DNA of 64,000 bases, from contig JAQFVV010006312.1 of assembly GCA_028023455.1 (NCBI GenBank), positions 436,001 through 500,000 of the forward strand, given 5' to 3'. Shown here one piece after another: positions 1 to 10,352 of this stretch (the stretch's first letter is position 1; the number at the start of each line of letters is the position of its first letter). Below the pieces are notes generated by a model, which had not been told where the DNA came from, did not search any database, and saw only the letters and a list, made by a program, of their open reading frames with translations. This stretch comes from Epiperipatus broadwayi (lineage: Eukaryota > Onychophora > Udeonychophora > Euonychophora > Peripatidae). Both the position numbers and the translations under genes were made by a program.

Positions 1-220
1 CTTCATTATTGTTTTCCATGAGGTTTAAATTATTTATGTCGGCTTGATTTACCTTCCTAAATCTTGCTGTCTGTGTTAATGCTGGACTTTTTTCGATGCT
101 GTGAAGCTGCTGGTTTATTTTTGTTACATTTGCGAATGTTTTTGCGATAGTGGCAGTTTTCATTTTATCGCCGTTTGTTTGAGCGCAATTTACGTTGTTT
201 GCTTCTTGACGCGACGCCAT
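1..220 (-). CDS. LINE ORF1 protein, N-terminal fragment (copy C)
   Basis: The frame opens with ATG at 220-218 on the minus strand and stays open to the window edge, about 73 codons. It starts MASRQEANN and later reads TIAKTFANV and ARFRKVNQADIN. These match the start of the complete ORF1 at 3922-1667, which has TTYANIAEF and PRFRRANQDDLN in the same order. The complete relative carries a CCHC zinc knuckle and is inferred to be the nucleic-acid-binding ORF1 protein. No internal stop is seen in this part, so this copy may be better preserved, but only its beginning is visible. Confidence 0.7.
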   Translation of the reverse strand, partial: MASRQEANNVNCAQTNGDKMKTATIAKTFANVTKINQQLHSIEKSPALTQTARFRKVNQADINNLNLMENNNE

Positions 221-435
221 GCTTGTTTATGACGTTAGAATTTATTTTTTGTTATGAACGACCGTATTACTTACTTTTTGCTAGAAAAACAACTGTTCAG
301 TAATTAGCCATCGCTGTCTTTATCTATCACAGATATATATCACAGTTTTTAAGTGTGAAAACGATTAGAATATGGGAAAAAAAAAGATTATTAATAAGAC
401 CTTCGTTCTTGATGACTTAGGCATACACGCGCATG
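1..435 (-). mobile_element. LINE copy C, 5' end (runs off the window)
   Basis: This is the 5' untranslated region (about 221-435) and ORF1 start of a non-LTR retrotransposon read on the minus strand. It belongs to the same family as the copies at 953-4148 and 4282-10032, because the ORF1 N-terminus aligns with theirs. Its 5' end lies directly against a (TTA)n run at 436-512, as the other two copies do. The rest of the element lies to the left of the window. Confidence 0.75.
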
Positions 436-442
436 CGCATTC

Positions 443-512
<70 letters not shown>
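436..512. repeat. (TTA)n microsatellite upstream of LINE copy C
   Basis: About 25 uninterrupted TTA units lie between the 5' end of LINE copy C and a small inverted-repeat unit at 510-690. Translations through it (poly-Leu, poly-Asn) are artefacts. Each LINE copy in this window has such a run on its 5' side. Confidence 0.95.
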
Positions 513-516
<4 letters not shown>

Positions 517-690
517 CAATTTTAATGCACAATTCAGCACATAACAGCAGAGCTTCTTCAAATTAAATCACAATTTATTATAAACTTAATATAAATTATA
601 ATACATAATAAATAATGCCCGAGCGCTTTCAAGAGAACTTAGCTCTCATAATCATGCACTGATTTGTGCATTAAAATTGTATATATATAA
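510..690. repeat. Small inverted-repeat element inside a (TTA)n tract
   Basis: The ends are inverted copies of about 27 bp: TACAATTTTAATGCACA near 515-531 reappears as TGTGCATTAAAATTGTA near 665-681, followed by an inverted CTGA/TCAG. The interior of about 125 bp has no coding potential. Both sides border TA-rich or TTA repeat sequence, so the unit looks like a MITE-type insertion into the microsatellite. TA target duplication is possible but cannot be proven in this context. Confidence 0.5.
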
Positions 691-716
691 TAGGCAGCTG
701 AGTGTGAAATAATTTC

Positions 717-951
<235 letters not shown>

Positions 952-969
952 GTTTCAACAATAGTAAAC

Positions 970-975
970 TTTATT
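970..975 (-). terminator. AATAAA polyadenylation signal, LINE copy A
   Basis: The minus strand reads GGATCAATAAAGTTTACT just before the (AAT)n tail. LINE copy B has the same arrangement at 4305-4300 (CATCAATAAAGTTATTTT), so the block is a conserved 3' end of the family. Confidence 0.7.
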
Positions 976-1129
976 GATCCTTTTAGTTACATAGTATTAC
1001 AATGCCATAGCAAGATACATATTGAATCTTATTATTGTCAGTTCAATTTCAAGTGCTACCATATTCATTTTTTAAAAAGTACATATCTATATGGGTAATT
1101 TTACATGAGTGTATCTACTTTAGGAATGT

Positions 1130-1628
1130 TAATTAATCACATTATTGTCCAATAGGAGTAATTTCTGTATAAGTTCTTCATAAGATGAGTTGCAGTCCCC
1201 AACCAGAACAGTGGGGCTTGCATTCATGGCAAGAATTGAATTTATATTATAAATTATAGATTTTATCTTTTGCTTTTCTACTGGCATATATATACAAGCA
1301 CTATATTCATTGTAATTATTTTTGAGTCAGTGTTATTATTAGAAGGTTTGAATCAATGTAAAGTATTTTGAAATTTTCAAAAGGGCAATCTTGAGCAATT
1401 ACTATTCCAGTTCCTGTAGAAGGGGAGGATGAATCTCTGGAACATGCAGAGAAGCCCTGGCCCCTCAGGCAGGTAGCTGGATTTATTGCTGAGCCTGCAT
1501 ATATCTTTGTTTCTAATAATCCTGTTATATGGGCTCGGATTTGATTTATCCAATTTGTGACTTTGAAATTTTTATTGATTGCATTAAGTCCTCTGACATT
1601 TAAAACAGCAATTTTAAGTTTTATTAAT
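1130..1628 (-). pseudogene. LINE ORF2, apurinic endonuclease remnant (copy A)
   Basis: The minus-strand translation reads KIAVLNVRGLNA, then GLLETKIYAGSAINP, FSACSRDSSSPSTGTGIVIAQ and later PTVLVGDCNSSYEEL. This follows the copy B endonuclease (ITAFNVRGLNS, GLLETKIYSGSQIDP, IIMGDFNMKY) and is the N-terminal half of an exonuclease-endonuclease-phosphatase fold domain. The start codon has become ATA, a one-base shift breaks the frame near 1325, and the catalytic GDFN motif reads GDCN. A stop follows near 1130, where the sequence jumps to the 3' end. The protein is not functional. Confidence 0.75.
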
Positions 1629-1666
1629 AATTTTTTTTTCCTTTGAGTTTAGGAATTCATGTCTTC

Positions 1667-3922
1667 CTACTTTTCTTCCCCGATTTCCACTGCATCTTGA
1701 AACACCAGGCCACTCTCTTCATCCACTGCTACAGCCCAATTATATATTTCCTGCTCACTGTGAGGATTCTCTTGTTCAATTCTCACCTTTTTATATCTTC
1801 TATCTTGTTTTGGTGGATGCCTTGGTTTGCGCCTATCTTCAGTGTGGATTTTTATTTCGGTAGGCAGATCTGGAGTAATAGCCTCCATCATTTCAGCAGA
1901 TGTTTTCTTAATAATTGTTGGCCATGGTATGACTTTGGTTGAAATTTTGCATATTCTATCTACATGAGTTACATCTTCAGTTTCAGTCTCGAGTGCCATA
2001 ATTTGCATGTAGTCCTTATTCGCACTCTTTGACTGATTTTGTTGGTCACATTTCATATGGCTTACCTTTGCTGTGATTCTCTTATCCTCTTTTTCATTGT
2101 TTAATCTCTCTTGCTCATAGAGCTGAGCTGGCCTTTCCTGGAGTGCCATTTTAAGCTTACTTTGATTATTATTATCTTGTATGTTGTCCAGTGGCTTATT
2201 TTCCACTTTTAAACCAACTAGTTCATGGTCGGCCTCAATGTGTTTGATGCATTTTATGTTCTTGTTTTCCATCACTTCCATTGTATCTTCTTTATCTGTT
2301 TTTTGCTTACTTTGTTTATTATGTTGTATGCCATCCAGTTCCTTATTTTTCCCTTTTACATCATCTAGTTCTGGGTTGCCCTCAATGCGTTTGGTGTGTT
2401 TTAGTTTCTTGTCTGTGCTTGTTTTATTTTCTGTGGCTTCGATTATATCTTCTTCATCCGGTTGGTTTATTTCTCCACATTTTTTATTATTTTTTTGCAT
2501 ACTGTCTCTATCTATTTTTGATCTTTGGTGTTCATCAGGTGTATTTTCTATTCCAGTCTCAGATTCCGGTCTTTGATTGTTATCTTGATTTCCTTTTTTT
2601 GATTGTTTTTTTTGATGAGGCTTTATCTGTTTTGGAGTGACTTCAATTCTTTTGCCTTCTTTTTCAGTGGTTAGTTTGTCTGCCTCAAACAGCTGTGATA
2701 GTACTGACTGATCAGCAACTTTCAGCAAACTTTGCTTCATATTTCTTTGTATGTCATCTATTTGTTTATAATTTTTTTGCATGTCACCCATCTCTTGGTC
2801 ACACTCTTCATGTTTGGCATATTTTCTCTTCTTATCTGGCCTTGTCTGATTTTCTGTTCCTTCCTTTGTATATTCTTTACCTGTCATTTCTGCCCATTTT
2901 TTTTTATTTTTTTGCATGTCATCTATTTCTCGGCCAGTCTCTGGGTGTTTGGGATTTTCTATCTTCTTGTCTGGGTTTGCTTGATCTTCCAGTTGCTCTG
3001 TTGTGTATTTTTTAATTAATATTTGCTCTGTTTTAGCTGTTGACTGGTCATTGCTGTTGTGCTTTCTTCCACAGTCTATTGCCAGGTGATCTCTACTTCC
3101 ACACACAAAACATTGTGGCCTAAGCCCTTTAATTTGTATAGTCAGTATTGCTTCCTGATCCATTATTATGCTTGGGATGTCTTCAGGTCTTATGCCTTCA
3201 TTCATTTTGATCTTGAAATAGAAGCTGTTTGAATAAACTGGTGTAGGTGTGTCTGAGCGATATATTGGCTTCTTGTATATCGGTTGCCCAAAGGGTTTCA
3301 TTAATTTTGTGAAATCGTGTATATTATACCCAAAATAGGTATTTTTAATAATGCCAGTGTGATAGTTTTGCATCTCTCTATCTACAATCACAAGAACATA
3401 ATTTTCTAAAGTATTATTTTTTTCTTGAAAATCTGTACATTGCGTTTCATTAATGAATTCTACTGCCAGATATCTTGAGTTGGTATGCTCTCCTATGGTT
3501 GAAACTGAGCTCCACATTTTGTTGTTAGATAACTCTTTATATAGTATTTCCTTTGGAAACTTGTAGAGAGAGAGATTTCTATCTGTTGCTGCTAAGACGA
3601 TTGATTTATTTGAAAAAAATCTCTTAAATGACATGAATAATTTTTTCGGTATGGTTTCATTAAATCTGCTATTTATCTCTTGCACTTCTTCTTTTAACCA
3701 AACGTTTTGTAAAGACACATCGGCATCATATTGATTCATATTTATATCATTTACTTCATTCAGGTCATCCTGATTGGCCCTTCTAAATCTTGGGATTTGT
3801 TTTGCGTTTTGCAAATTAAATTCAGCTATGTTCGCATATGTTGTCTGTGCTCTAATGTTGCTATATATTCGTGAAGTCTGATTCGTGCCAAACTTTATCT
3901 TGGATTCTGATGTGGACGCCAT
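1667..3922 (-). CDS. LINE ORF1 protein with zinc knuckle (copy A)
   Basis: This is an open frame of 751 codons starting MASTSESK. Residues 1-80 include TTYANIAEF, shared with copies B and C. Residues about 80-260 are the best conserved part against copy B (SFKRFFSNKSIVLAATDRNL; KPFGQPIYKKPIYRSDTP). At about 270-285 lies a CCHC knuckle, CFVCGSRDHLAIDC (C-X2-C-X4-H-X4-C), typical of ORF1 proteins of I/Jockey/R1-type LINEs that bind element RNA. The rest, about 290-690, is a very long hydrophilic stretch rich in Lys, Glu, Asp, Asn and Gln with approximate internal repeats (DDMQKN, DDIQRN, LDGIQHN, LDNIQDN). The C-terminus is conserved with copy B (MEAITPDLPTEIKI). It is unusually long for an ORF1 and has no stop, unlike the copy B version. 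Its function is inferred from the family. Confidence 0.85.
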   Translation of the reverse strand: MASTSESKIKFGTNQTSRIYSNIRAQTTYANIAEFNLQNAKQIPRFRRANQDDLNEVNDINMNQYDADVSLQNVWLKEEVQEINSRFNETIPKKLFMSFKRFFSNKSIVLAATDRNLSLYKFPKEILYKELSNNKMWSSVSTIGEHTNSRYLAVEFINETQCTDFQEKNNTLENYVLVIVDREMQNYHTGIIKNTYFGYNIHDFTKLMKPFGQPIYKKPIYRSDTPTPVYSNSFYFKIKMNEGIRPEDIPSIIMDQEAILTIQIKGLRPQCFVCGSRDHLAIDCGRKHNSNDQSTAKTEQILIKKYTTEQLEDQANPDKKIENPKHPETGREIDDMQKNKKKWAEMTGKEYTKEGTENQTRPDKKRKYAKHEECDQEMGDMQKNYKQIDDIQRNMKQSLLKVADQSVLSQLFEADKLTTEKEGKRIEVTPKQIKPHQKKQSKKGNQDNNQRPESETGIENTPDEHQRSKIDRDSMQKNNKKCGEINQPDEEDIIEATENKTSTDKKLKHTKRIEGNPELDDVKGKNKELDGIQHNKQSKQKTDKEDTMEVMENKNIKCIKHIEADHELVGLKVENKPLDNIQDNNNQSKLKMALQERPAQLYEQERLNNEKEDKRITAKVSHMKCDQQNQSKSANKDYMQIMALETETEDVTHVDRICKISTKVIPWPTIIKKTSAEMMEAITPDLPTEIKIHTEDRRKPRHPPKQDRRYKKVRIEQENPHSEQEIYNWAVAVDEESGLVFQDAVEIGEEK

Positions 3923-4148
3923 ATTGACAATATCTAGCGTCTGAATAGCGCTTAGAAAAATTAAAAGTTATAAGCAATAAATCACTTACTTCCTGTGAGT
4001 AAAAAGTCCGTTTTCCCTGATAGGTGTGAATATTAATTATCTTCAAGTGATGTTTTAAGCAACTGTTTTTTGGCAATTCAGTATTTTTTTATACTTTTGT
4101 TGGAAATGTTTATCTACTTCGTCTAACTAAAGGCACAGCAGGACCGCA

Positions 4149-4161
4149 TTATGTATTATTA

Positions 4162-4204
<43 letters not shown>

Positions 4205-4224
4205 CATCATCATCATCATCATCA

Positions 4225-4281
<57 letters not shown>
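4149..4281. repeat. (TTA)n with an internal (ATC)n block, tail of LINE copy B
   Basis: This is a TTA run interrupted by about nine ATC units at 4203-4229. It lies exactly between the 3' end of copy B and the 5' end of copy A, so it is the tail of one element and the insertion site of the next. A similar AAT/GAT/AAT mosaic occurs at 22848-22999. Confidence 0.9.
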
Positions 4282-4282
<1 letters not shown>

Positions 4283-4831
4283 GTTTCAAAGAAAATAACT
4301 TTATTGATGACCATAGGGTTACATTTGCCATAAGACACTTTGTATACATATATTTACATTGCTAGTGAGTAAACCAAGTTTAAGTTTGTATCTGTGATGT
4401 ACAAAAAAAATTAAATTAGGAGGGAAAGATATTTAAACATTGTTAAGGGGAGTGAAAAATACATATGTATACGTTACATTTGTGAGCGCTGCTTGCTGTA
4501 ATCAGAGTTCTCAAAAGTCTTGGGTTATCATTGTTCAATTTGCAAAACTTCAACTTGTATGTATATTGCAGTTCTGGGTTTAGTTTGCTTTCCAGTATTT
4601 GAGTTCTGATTTTGTTGTTCCTGTCCTCTATATTAATTGTATGCAATCAAAGACAACATTCTGTTTTTTATTTGTAGATACTTGCCACATTTATTTTTTA
4701 TTTTTTTAAATATTTGGTTGATGGCATAGATTGTTGGTTATTGGGAGCCATCTTAGAGGTTTGATTGTTGTGTTAATCAGTGACCAGGTTGCTGCATAAA
4801 TGTCTGGATGTGCAATTTTATTGTCTCTGGC

Positions 4832-7800
4832 TCATAGTTTTGCCAGTTTGATATTGAAAGTTGATGGATGTCGCCTTGTGTTGTTACCTAAAGTGAATGT
4901 GCATCTAGTGCACCAGTATGCATAAAGCACAAAAGTGGCTGCACAGACTGATGGAATAGAGCCTTTGCAATATGAATTAAAGATTGTTTGAAGGGTTGTG
5001 TTAGATTGTCTATATGCTCCTATCATAATAAATCGAATTCTGTCTAGTGCCGGACAAAGATAGAATAGATGTTCCTGGGTTTCTTCAGCCCTGTGACACA
5101 GGGGACAAAAAGGATCAATGTTAGTGTATAGTCTCCGATATCTCAGAAAATATGTCGTGGGCAGTGCATGTAGGTTTAGTCTCAGCAAAAAATCAAAATA
5201 CTTTGGCTCCAGGGACCATTTTTTAAACTTACGGAGTAATTGTAGATTATTGATTTTCAGCATTGTCAGATTGGTGTCATGGCTTGGATTTGGATGGATT
5301 AATGAATAAATTTTCCAGTATGAATGCTTGTATATTGTCTGAAGAGATATCTGTGGGGCTGTGGTTTTTATATGATTGATCATTGATGCTAGTTGGTCAT
5401 AGGCAGGGGGTGGTCTATCTGTTGGTGTTATTTGAAGTAGGCATTCAAGCATTGGAAAGTGTTTGACTGTGGATGCTATTAAGTTTGTGGCCTTCTGTAG
5501 ATGGAAAATATAAATACTGTGAAGTCCTAGTCCATTGTGAATAGGTGGTCTGGTAAGTTGTTTTGCAGATATTGACACAGTCTTCCTCTGCCACAAGAGC
5601 TTATTACATAGAGAAGAGATTTTGTTAATAAAACCTTTAGAAAAGGAGATAATGGGTGAGTAATAGGTGATTTTTGTTATGGCTAGCTGGTTAAATAGCT
5701 GGATCTTGGAGTATATTGAAAGATATGCCTTTGAGAGTGAAATGGTAATTCGTTCTGTTTCTTCTTTTAGTTTATTCTGGATCTTGACCCTCATTGCACT
5801 TGCACTCATATGAAAGGGAAATCTCAAGAAAGCAGATGGCCTTCCTCCATACATGCCTGTGCACTGCTTTGCATTATAAAGAGACCAAACTGCAGTCTTA
5901 TTTAGATTGACCCTGAGTTTGTGTGTGGCTGCAAATTCTTGTAGTATTGTATGCAAGGCTGGTAGGCATTTTTTAGATGGGAGGAAGACAGTTATATCAT
6001 CCATATAAGTGATACATGTTACCTGCTGAGATGTGTTTGGTATTTGGATGCCAATGAATGTTTGCTGGATTTTTACTAATAGAGGGTTGATGTAAAAAGT
6101 GAAAAGTAAAGCACTCAGGGGGGATCCTTGTGAGATCGATTGTGTTGGAGTAAAAGATTCAGAATTTTTGCCACTGAGTGTAATATGTATATCCTGATTT
6201 AACAACAAGTTGGTTATAACATATAAAAGAGTGCGAGGTATTTCAGTGGCAGCCAACATTTTAATTAATATCTCGATTGCCACAGAATCAAAAGCTGACT
6301 CAATGTCTATTTGAACTGCAACTGGGCTGTATTTTTTCCGGCCTCGCACCGACCCCAATACAGCTTTGAAAAGAAGTGCTGCCTGTCCTGTAGATGATTG
6401 CTTTCTTGCAAACTAATATGGTGAAATCAATGGGAGCAGATATGGCTCAATCCTATCTTTAATGACTTTCTCAATGATCTTGATGGCTATTGGGCACCTG
6501 GAAATAGGCCTAATATTATTAAGGGTGGTTATTGGAGCTGGTTTCTTATTAAATGGTACTATTGCAATTGGATAAAGATTTTCAATGTTGTATATTTTTT
6601 GTGAGAGATAGTTTGCAAGATTACATAATACTTGAGTAGTTGTATGGCTAAGGTGCTCATACACAAATTTTGGTATGCCATGAGTGCCTGGATGACAGGC
6701 ATTGGGCAGAGTGGCAAGCTTCAAAGCAAATTCATTAATGGTAAATGGTGTATTTGTTTCCGGTGATCCAAAATAATCGGGGGGTGGGTTGAAGAGTTGA
6801 TGTGTCTGAAGATTCTGTTTGAAATGCTTATAAATAGGTTCAATCATGTTATGTGCTGCATGTATAGTTGTTCCAATTTGAAGTGCCATAGGCACTCTAA
6901 TGGTGGAGGGAAAACCCATGGCCCATCTGATGTAGCCTCTAGTCCATGTATGTTGTTGACTGAGGCAGATTTTGCTTTTTTTGATGGCTAGATAGTCTTT
7001 AAGTGCTGCACATGTGCTGTTATATGTCTGGGTGAGCTTATATATATGCTGATATGTGTTTTGAGTGGGTTTAGACATTGTTATCCTCTTGTGCAGTTCA
7101 TCTGCCAGAGCTAATAGCCTGGAGGGTGGAGGGTTTTTTTGGTGACATGGTCAATATTGAATGAAAGTATATTTATGTACACCTGATATCTCTGCACATC
7201 ATTTAGTTGTAGTCCCTCAAGTTTATGGAGCATAATATATGTTTCAGAAAAAAGGGATTCTGGAGTGGATGCTGGTATTAGAATTCTCATTGTTTTTCCA
7301 AGTGGTAGTGTAGTTGGCTGAATTTCAGTTAGATCAAGTGTTGCAGTTTGAGCAGAGTGATCTGAGAATGGGGATGGATTGAGCTTGAGGCTGAAGTAAT
7401 GATGCAGCATTGGTGAATAGAAGCAAGGGTCAATTAAAGATGTGTGTCAGTTATTATGGAATGTTACTGCATTTGGTTGTAAAAAACCTTCAGCACTCAT
7501 TAGTGGTATTGCAATTTGATGCAGCCATTTTGAGATGAAATCTGTATACTTCATGTTAAAATCTCCCATGATGATAGTCGGGTAAGGAGTTGATGCTAGC
7601 AGTGAATTGATGGTGAGTATGATGTTTGATATGATGATGTTTCCAGGTGGGATGTAGGTGAAAACTATGTTGAGAGTGTTTGCATCATGATGAAATGTAG
7701 CTATCAACAAGTTTGCATCGATATGCATTGATATATATGATTCTGAATAATGTGAATGGGCAAGTTGGGGTTATTAGTAGGCCAGTTCCACCTGCAGGTG

Positions 7801-7999
7801 ATGACATGTCCCTGGAGCATGCAAAGAAGCCTTCAGTGTGAAGATGTACTGTTGGATCAATCTGTGATCCACTATATATTTTGGTTTCTAGAAGTCCCAA
7901 TATATGTGTCTGTGTGATTTTGTTCCAGTCTCTAAGTTGATGTAGTTTGTTTGCAGAGTTCAAACCCCGCACATTAAAAGCTGTTATTTTGACTTTCAT
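4832..7999 (-). pseudogene. LINE ORF2: endonuclease and reverse transcriptase (copy B)
   Basis: The reading starts MKVKITAFNVRGLNS at 7999. The APE-type endonuclease spans about 7999-7447 and shows LLETKIY and the catalytic GDFN. A linker lies at 7410-7111. The reverse transcriptase follows from about 7078, with QIDIESAFDS (motif A aspartate), SQGSPLSALLF (motif B) and YMDD near 6010 (motif C). Near the C-terminus, CPLCHRAEETQEHLFYLC is the C-X2-C-X8-H-X4-C motif common in Jockey/R1/I ORF2 proteins. Lesions are frame changes near 7740, 7430 and 7100, and an in-frame TAG at 6415-6413 just before FARKQSSTGQA. The catalytic residues are therefore intact but the frame is broken at least four times. 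Confidence 0.85.
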
Positions 8000-8093
8000 T
8001 ATGGTTGTATTTTGGGATTGTTCACATTTCAAAATATGTTAGTGGCAGGTTTTCATTGTACGAGCTGTACATTGTTGGAGTTTTATTGGTTGC

Positions 8094-9806
8094 TTAGCTA
8101 GAAGTGATGTCCATTGGTGACCAGTCATCCGTTTGAATTCTGGTTAATGATGATGCAGTGTTGTACTCTTCTGTTTGTGAGTTGTTGTCCTCTTCTGTTT
8201 TTGGTTTTTTGTTTTTGCTTCTTTTTGGGTGACTTGGCCCTTTTATTTCTATTGTACTTATTTCAAATTGTGGAAGGCATGGCATGATTGCTTCCATGAT
8301 ATCTGTTGATGTGGTATTTTTATTGTGTGTGTGATGTTTGTTCTATTGGTACTTTGTGTTTCACTGTAAGTGCTTTGTGATATTTCAGTTGGGCTAATAT
8401 TTGAATCATTTGTGCATTGTATGTTTTGACAGTTGCTTGTGTTATTTTGAATTGCTTGTGTGACATTTGGATTTAAGTGCTCCATTCTGTTTGGTTCATT
8501 TATACTGTTGTCTTGGTTTTTTGTAGTTTGATCTTCTTCAGATGAAGAAGTCATTTGCATCTGGTTATTCATATCTGAATTTATGTGAGTGTGACTTATA
8601 TCTTCAGTTGGTGTGTGGTTGAGCTGATTATTTGTCTGTTGTGATTGTTGACTCTTTATGTTATCGCATTGTTTTTTCAGATGGTCGCTGTTTAGTTCAT
8701 CCATATTTTTGTTTTCCTCATTCGAATTTTGATTAATGAGAGGGAGTGAGAGTGTTTCTTCAGGTGGAGAAGTTGTTTGCATATTGTTGTACCTATTTGG
8801 ATTTATGCTATCATTATATATGGTTGCTGTCTTTAGTATGTGTTTGGATGGGCACTTCATTTGTTTTTTGCGATTGTGGATTCTTTTTGATGTCACATTG
8901 CATTGCCAAGTGGCCTCACTTCCCGCATGTGTAACATATGGGTTTAAGCCCTCTTATGAAGAGGCTCAGCATGGCTTCCTGATCTGCAAATTGTGTAGGA
9001 ATATTGTTTGGATCTATTTCTGGATGTAATCTCAGCTTGAAGTCAAAGCTGTTTCTGTATACAAGCACCGGCGTATCTTTCAGATAAATTGGATTGAATG
9101 CTATAACTTTTCCAAATGGCTGCATCATTTTCTGAAAGATTTTGATATCATATCCAAGGTATGCATTCTTGATTATGCCAGTAATCTGATTATGTTGATC
9201 TGGATCTACTGCAATGAGTGCATAGTTGCCTAAAGTTTTAATGGTGGTTTGAAATCGTGTTTTTTTGGCTTTCTTGATAAAATTCGAGGATTAAATATCA
9301 TGAGTTAGGATGATCAGCAATCCTTAGTATGCTATCCCAAAGTCCGTGTAGTGTTATTGCTTCATAAAGTAAACTTCTAGGAAATTTATATAGCGATAAG
9401 TTTGCATCTGTAGCTGATAATATTATTGAACAAAGAGAAAAAAATCTTTTGAATGACGTATGAAGGCCATGTGGGATCGTATTATTAAATTGTTCACATA
9501 TTATTTTCAAATCATCATTATTCCACTGAGTGGTAGGGGGGCATTGATTTTCTTGCGTTTGTATATCTAGCTTCAAAATATCATTAGTATTTATTTTTCA
9601 GAAGTGCTGAAAGACTTTATTTTTTTCTAAAATTGGAATTTGATTGTGTTCTTTTTGTTGTAAATTATTTTTTTCCCAAGAGAAATTATTTTCCTGTAAA
9701 TTATTTTTAGCAACGTTGGCATATGTTTTGCTTCACCTGTAATTTGCATAGGCTTGGATCGTATATTGGCGCTGGTTTTCTGGTCACATGACCCAGGGGA
9801 CACCAT
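8094..9806 (-). pseudogene. LINE ORF1, frameshifted (copy B)
   Basis: Pieces in different frames align in order with the intact ORF1 of copy A. They are the start MVSPGSCDQK near 9806, KTYANVAKNNLQ after a shift near 9720, SFKRFFSLCSIILSATDANL near 9450, QPFGKVIAFNPIYLKDTP near 9120, a zinc knuckle CYTCGK-stop-GHLAMQC near 8935-8900, a Asn/Gln/Thr-rich stretch at 8896-8300, and MEAIMPCLPQFEI near 8297. The stop inside the knuckle and at least three frameshifts make it a pseudogene. The middle low-complexity region is shorter than in copy A. Confidence 0.8.
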
Positions 9807-10029
9807 TATAATGTTTTTTACATTGAGCAACAAATATTATTTAAAAAAAAAACAACTCATAAAAATAAATATTTAGTTAAAACACAAATTAATTTGGATT
9901 GTCCATTACTTACTGTTCATGTATATATGACTGCAAGTCAAAGATGTGTTGGTTTCAGTGTTTTCTTTGGTTAATATCCTAAGATCTCTGTAAACAACGA
10001 TCTGTTAAAATCATCATTTGCTGCGAGAC

Positions 10030-10352
<323 letters not shown>

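Larger units (their letters stand above)
953..4148 (-). mobile_element. LINE copy A: full ORF1, internally deleted ORF2
   Basis: This is a non-LTR retrotransposon with a 5' region (about 4148-3923), a long intact ORF1 (3922-1667), the endonuclease start of ORF2 (about 1628-1130) and then a 3' untranslated end (about 1130-953). The whole reverse-transcriptase half of ORF2, about 2.6 kb compared with copy B, is missing, while the 3' end with AATAAA and the (AAT)n tail is kept. The 5' end meets the (AAT)n tail of copy B at 4149-4281. This copy cannot make reverse transcriptase, and ORF1 being open suggests that it is young or can still be mobilised in trans. Confidence 0.85.

Noticed and set aside
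372-566. Poly-Leu, poly-Asn, poly-Ile and poly-Tyr open frames over the trinucleotide runs (also 671-961, 4149-4349, 9971-10395, 22800-23027)
   Set aside because: They are translations of (TTA)n/(ATC)n microsatellites in all frames, not genes.
1643-3019. Plus-strand hydrophobic frames at 1643-1942, 2181-2640 and 2695-3019
   Set aside because: They are shadows of the Lys/Glu-rich ORF1 on the minus strand; the minus frame is much longer and has the zinc knuckle.
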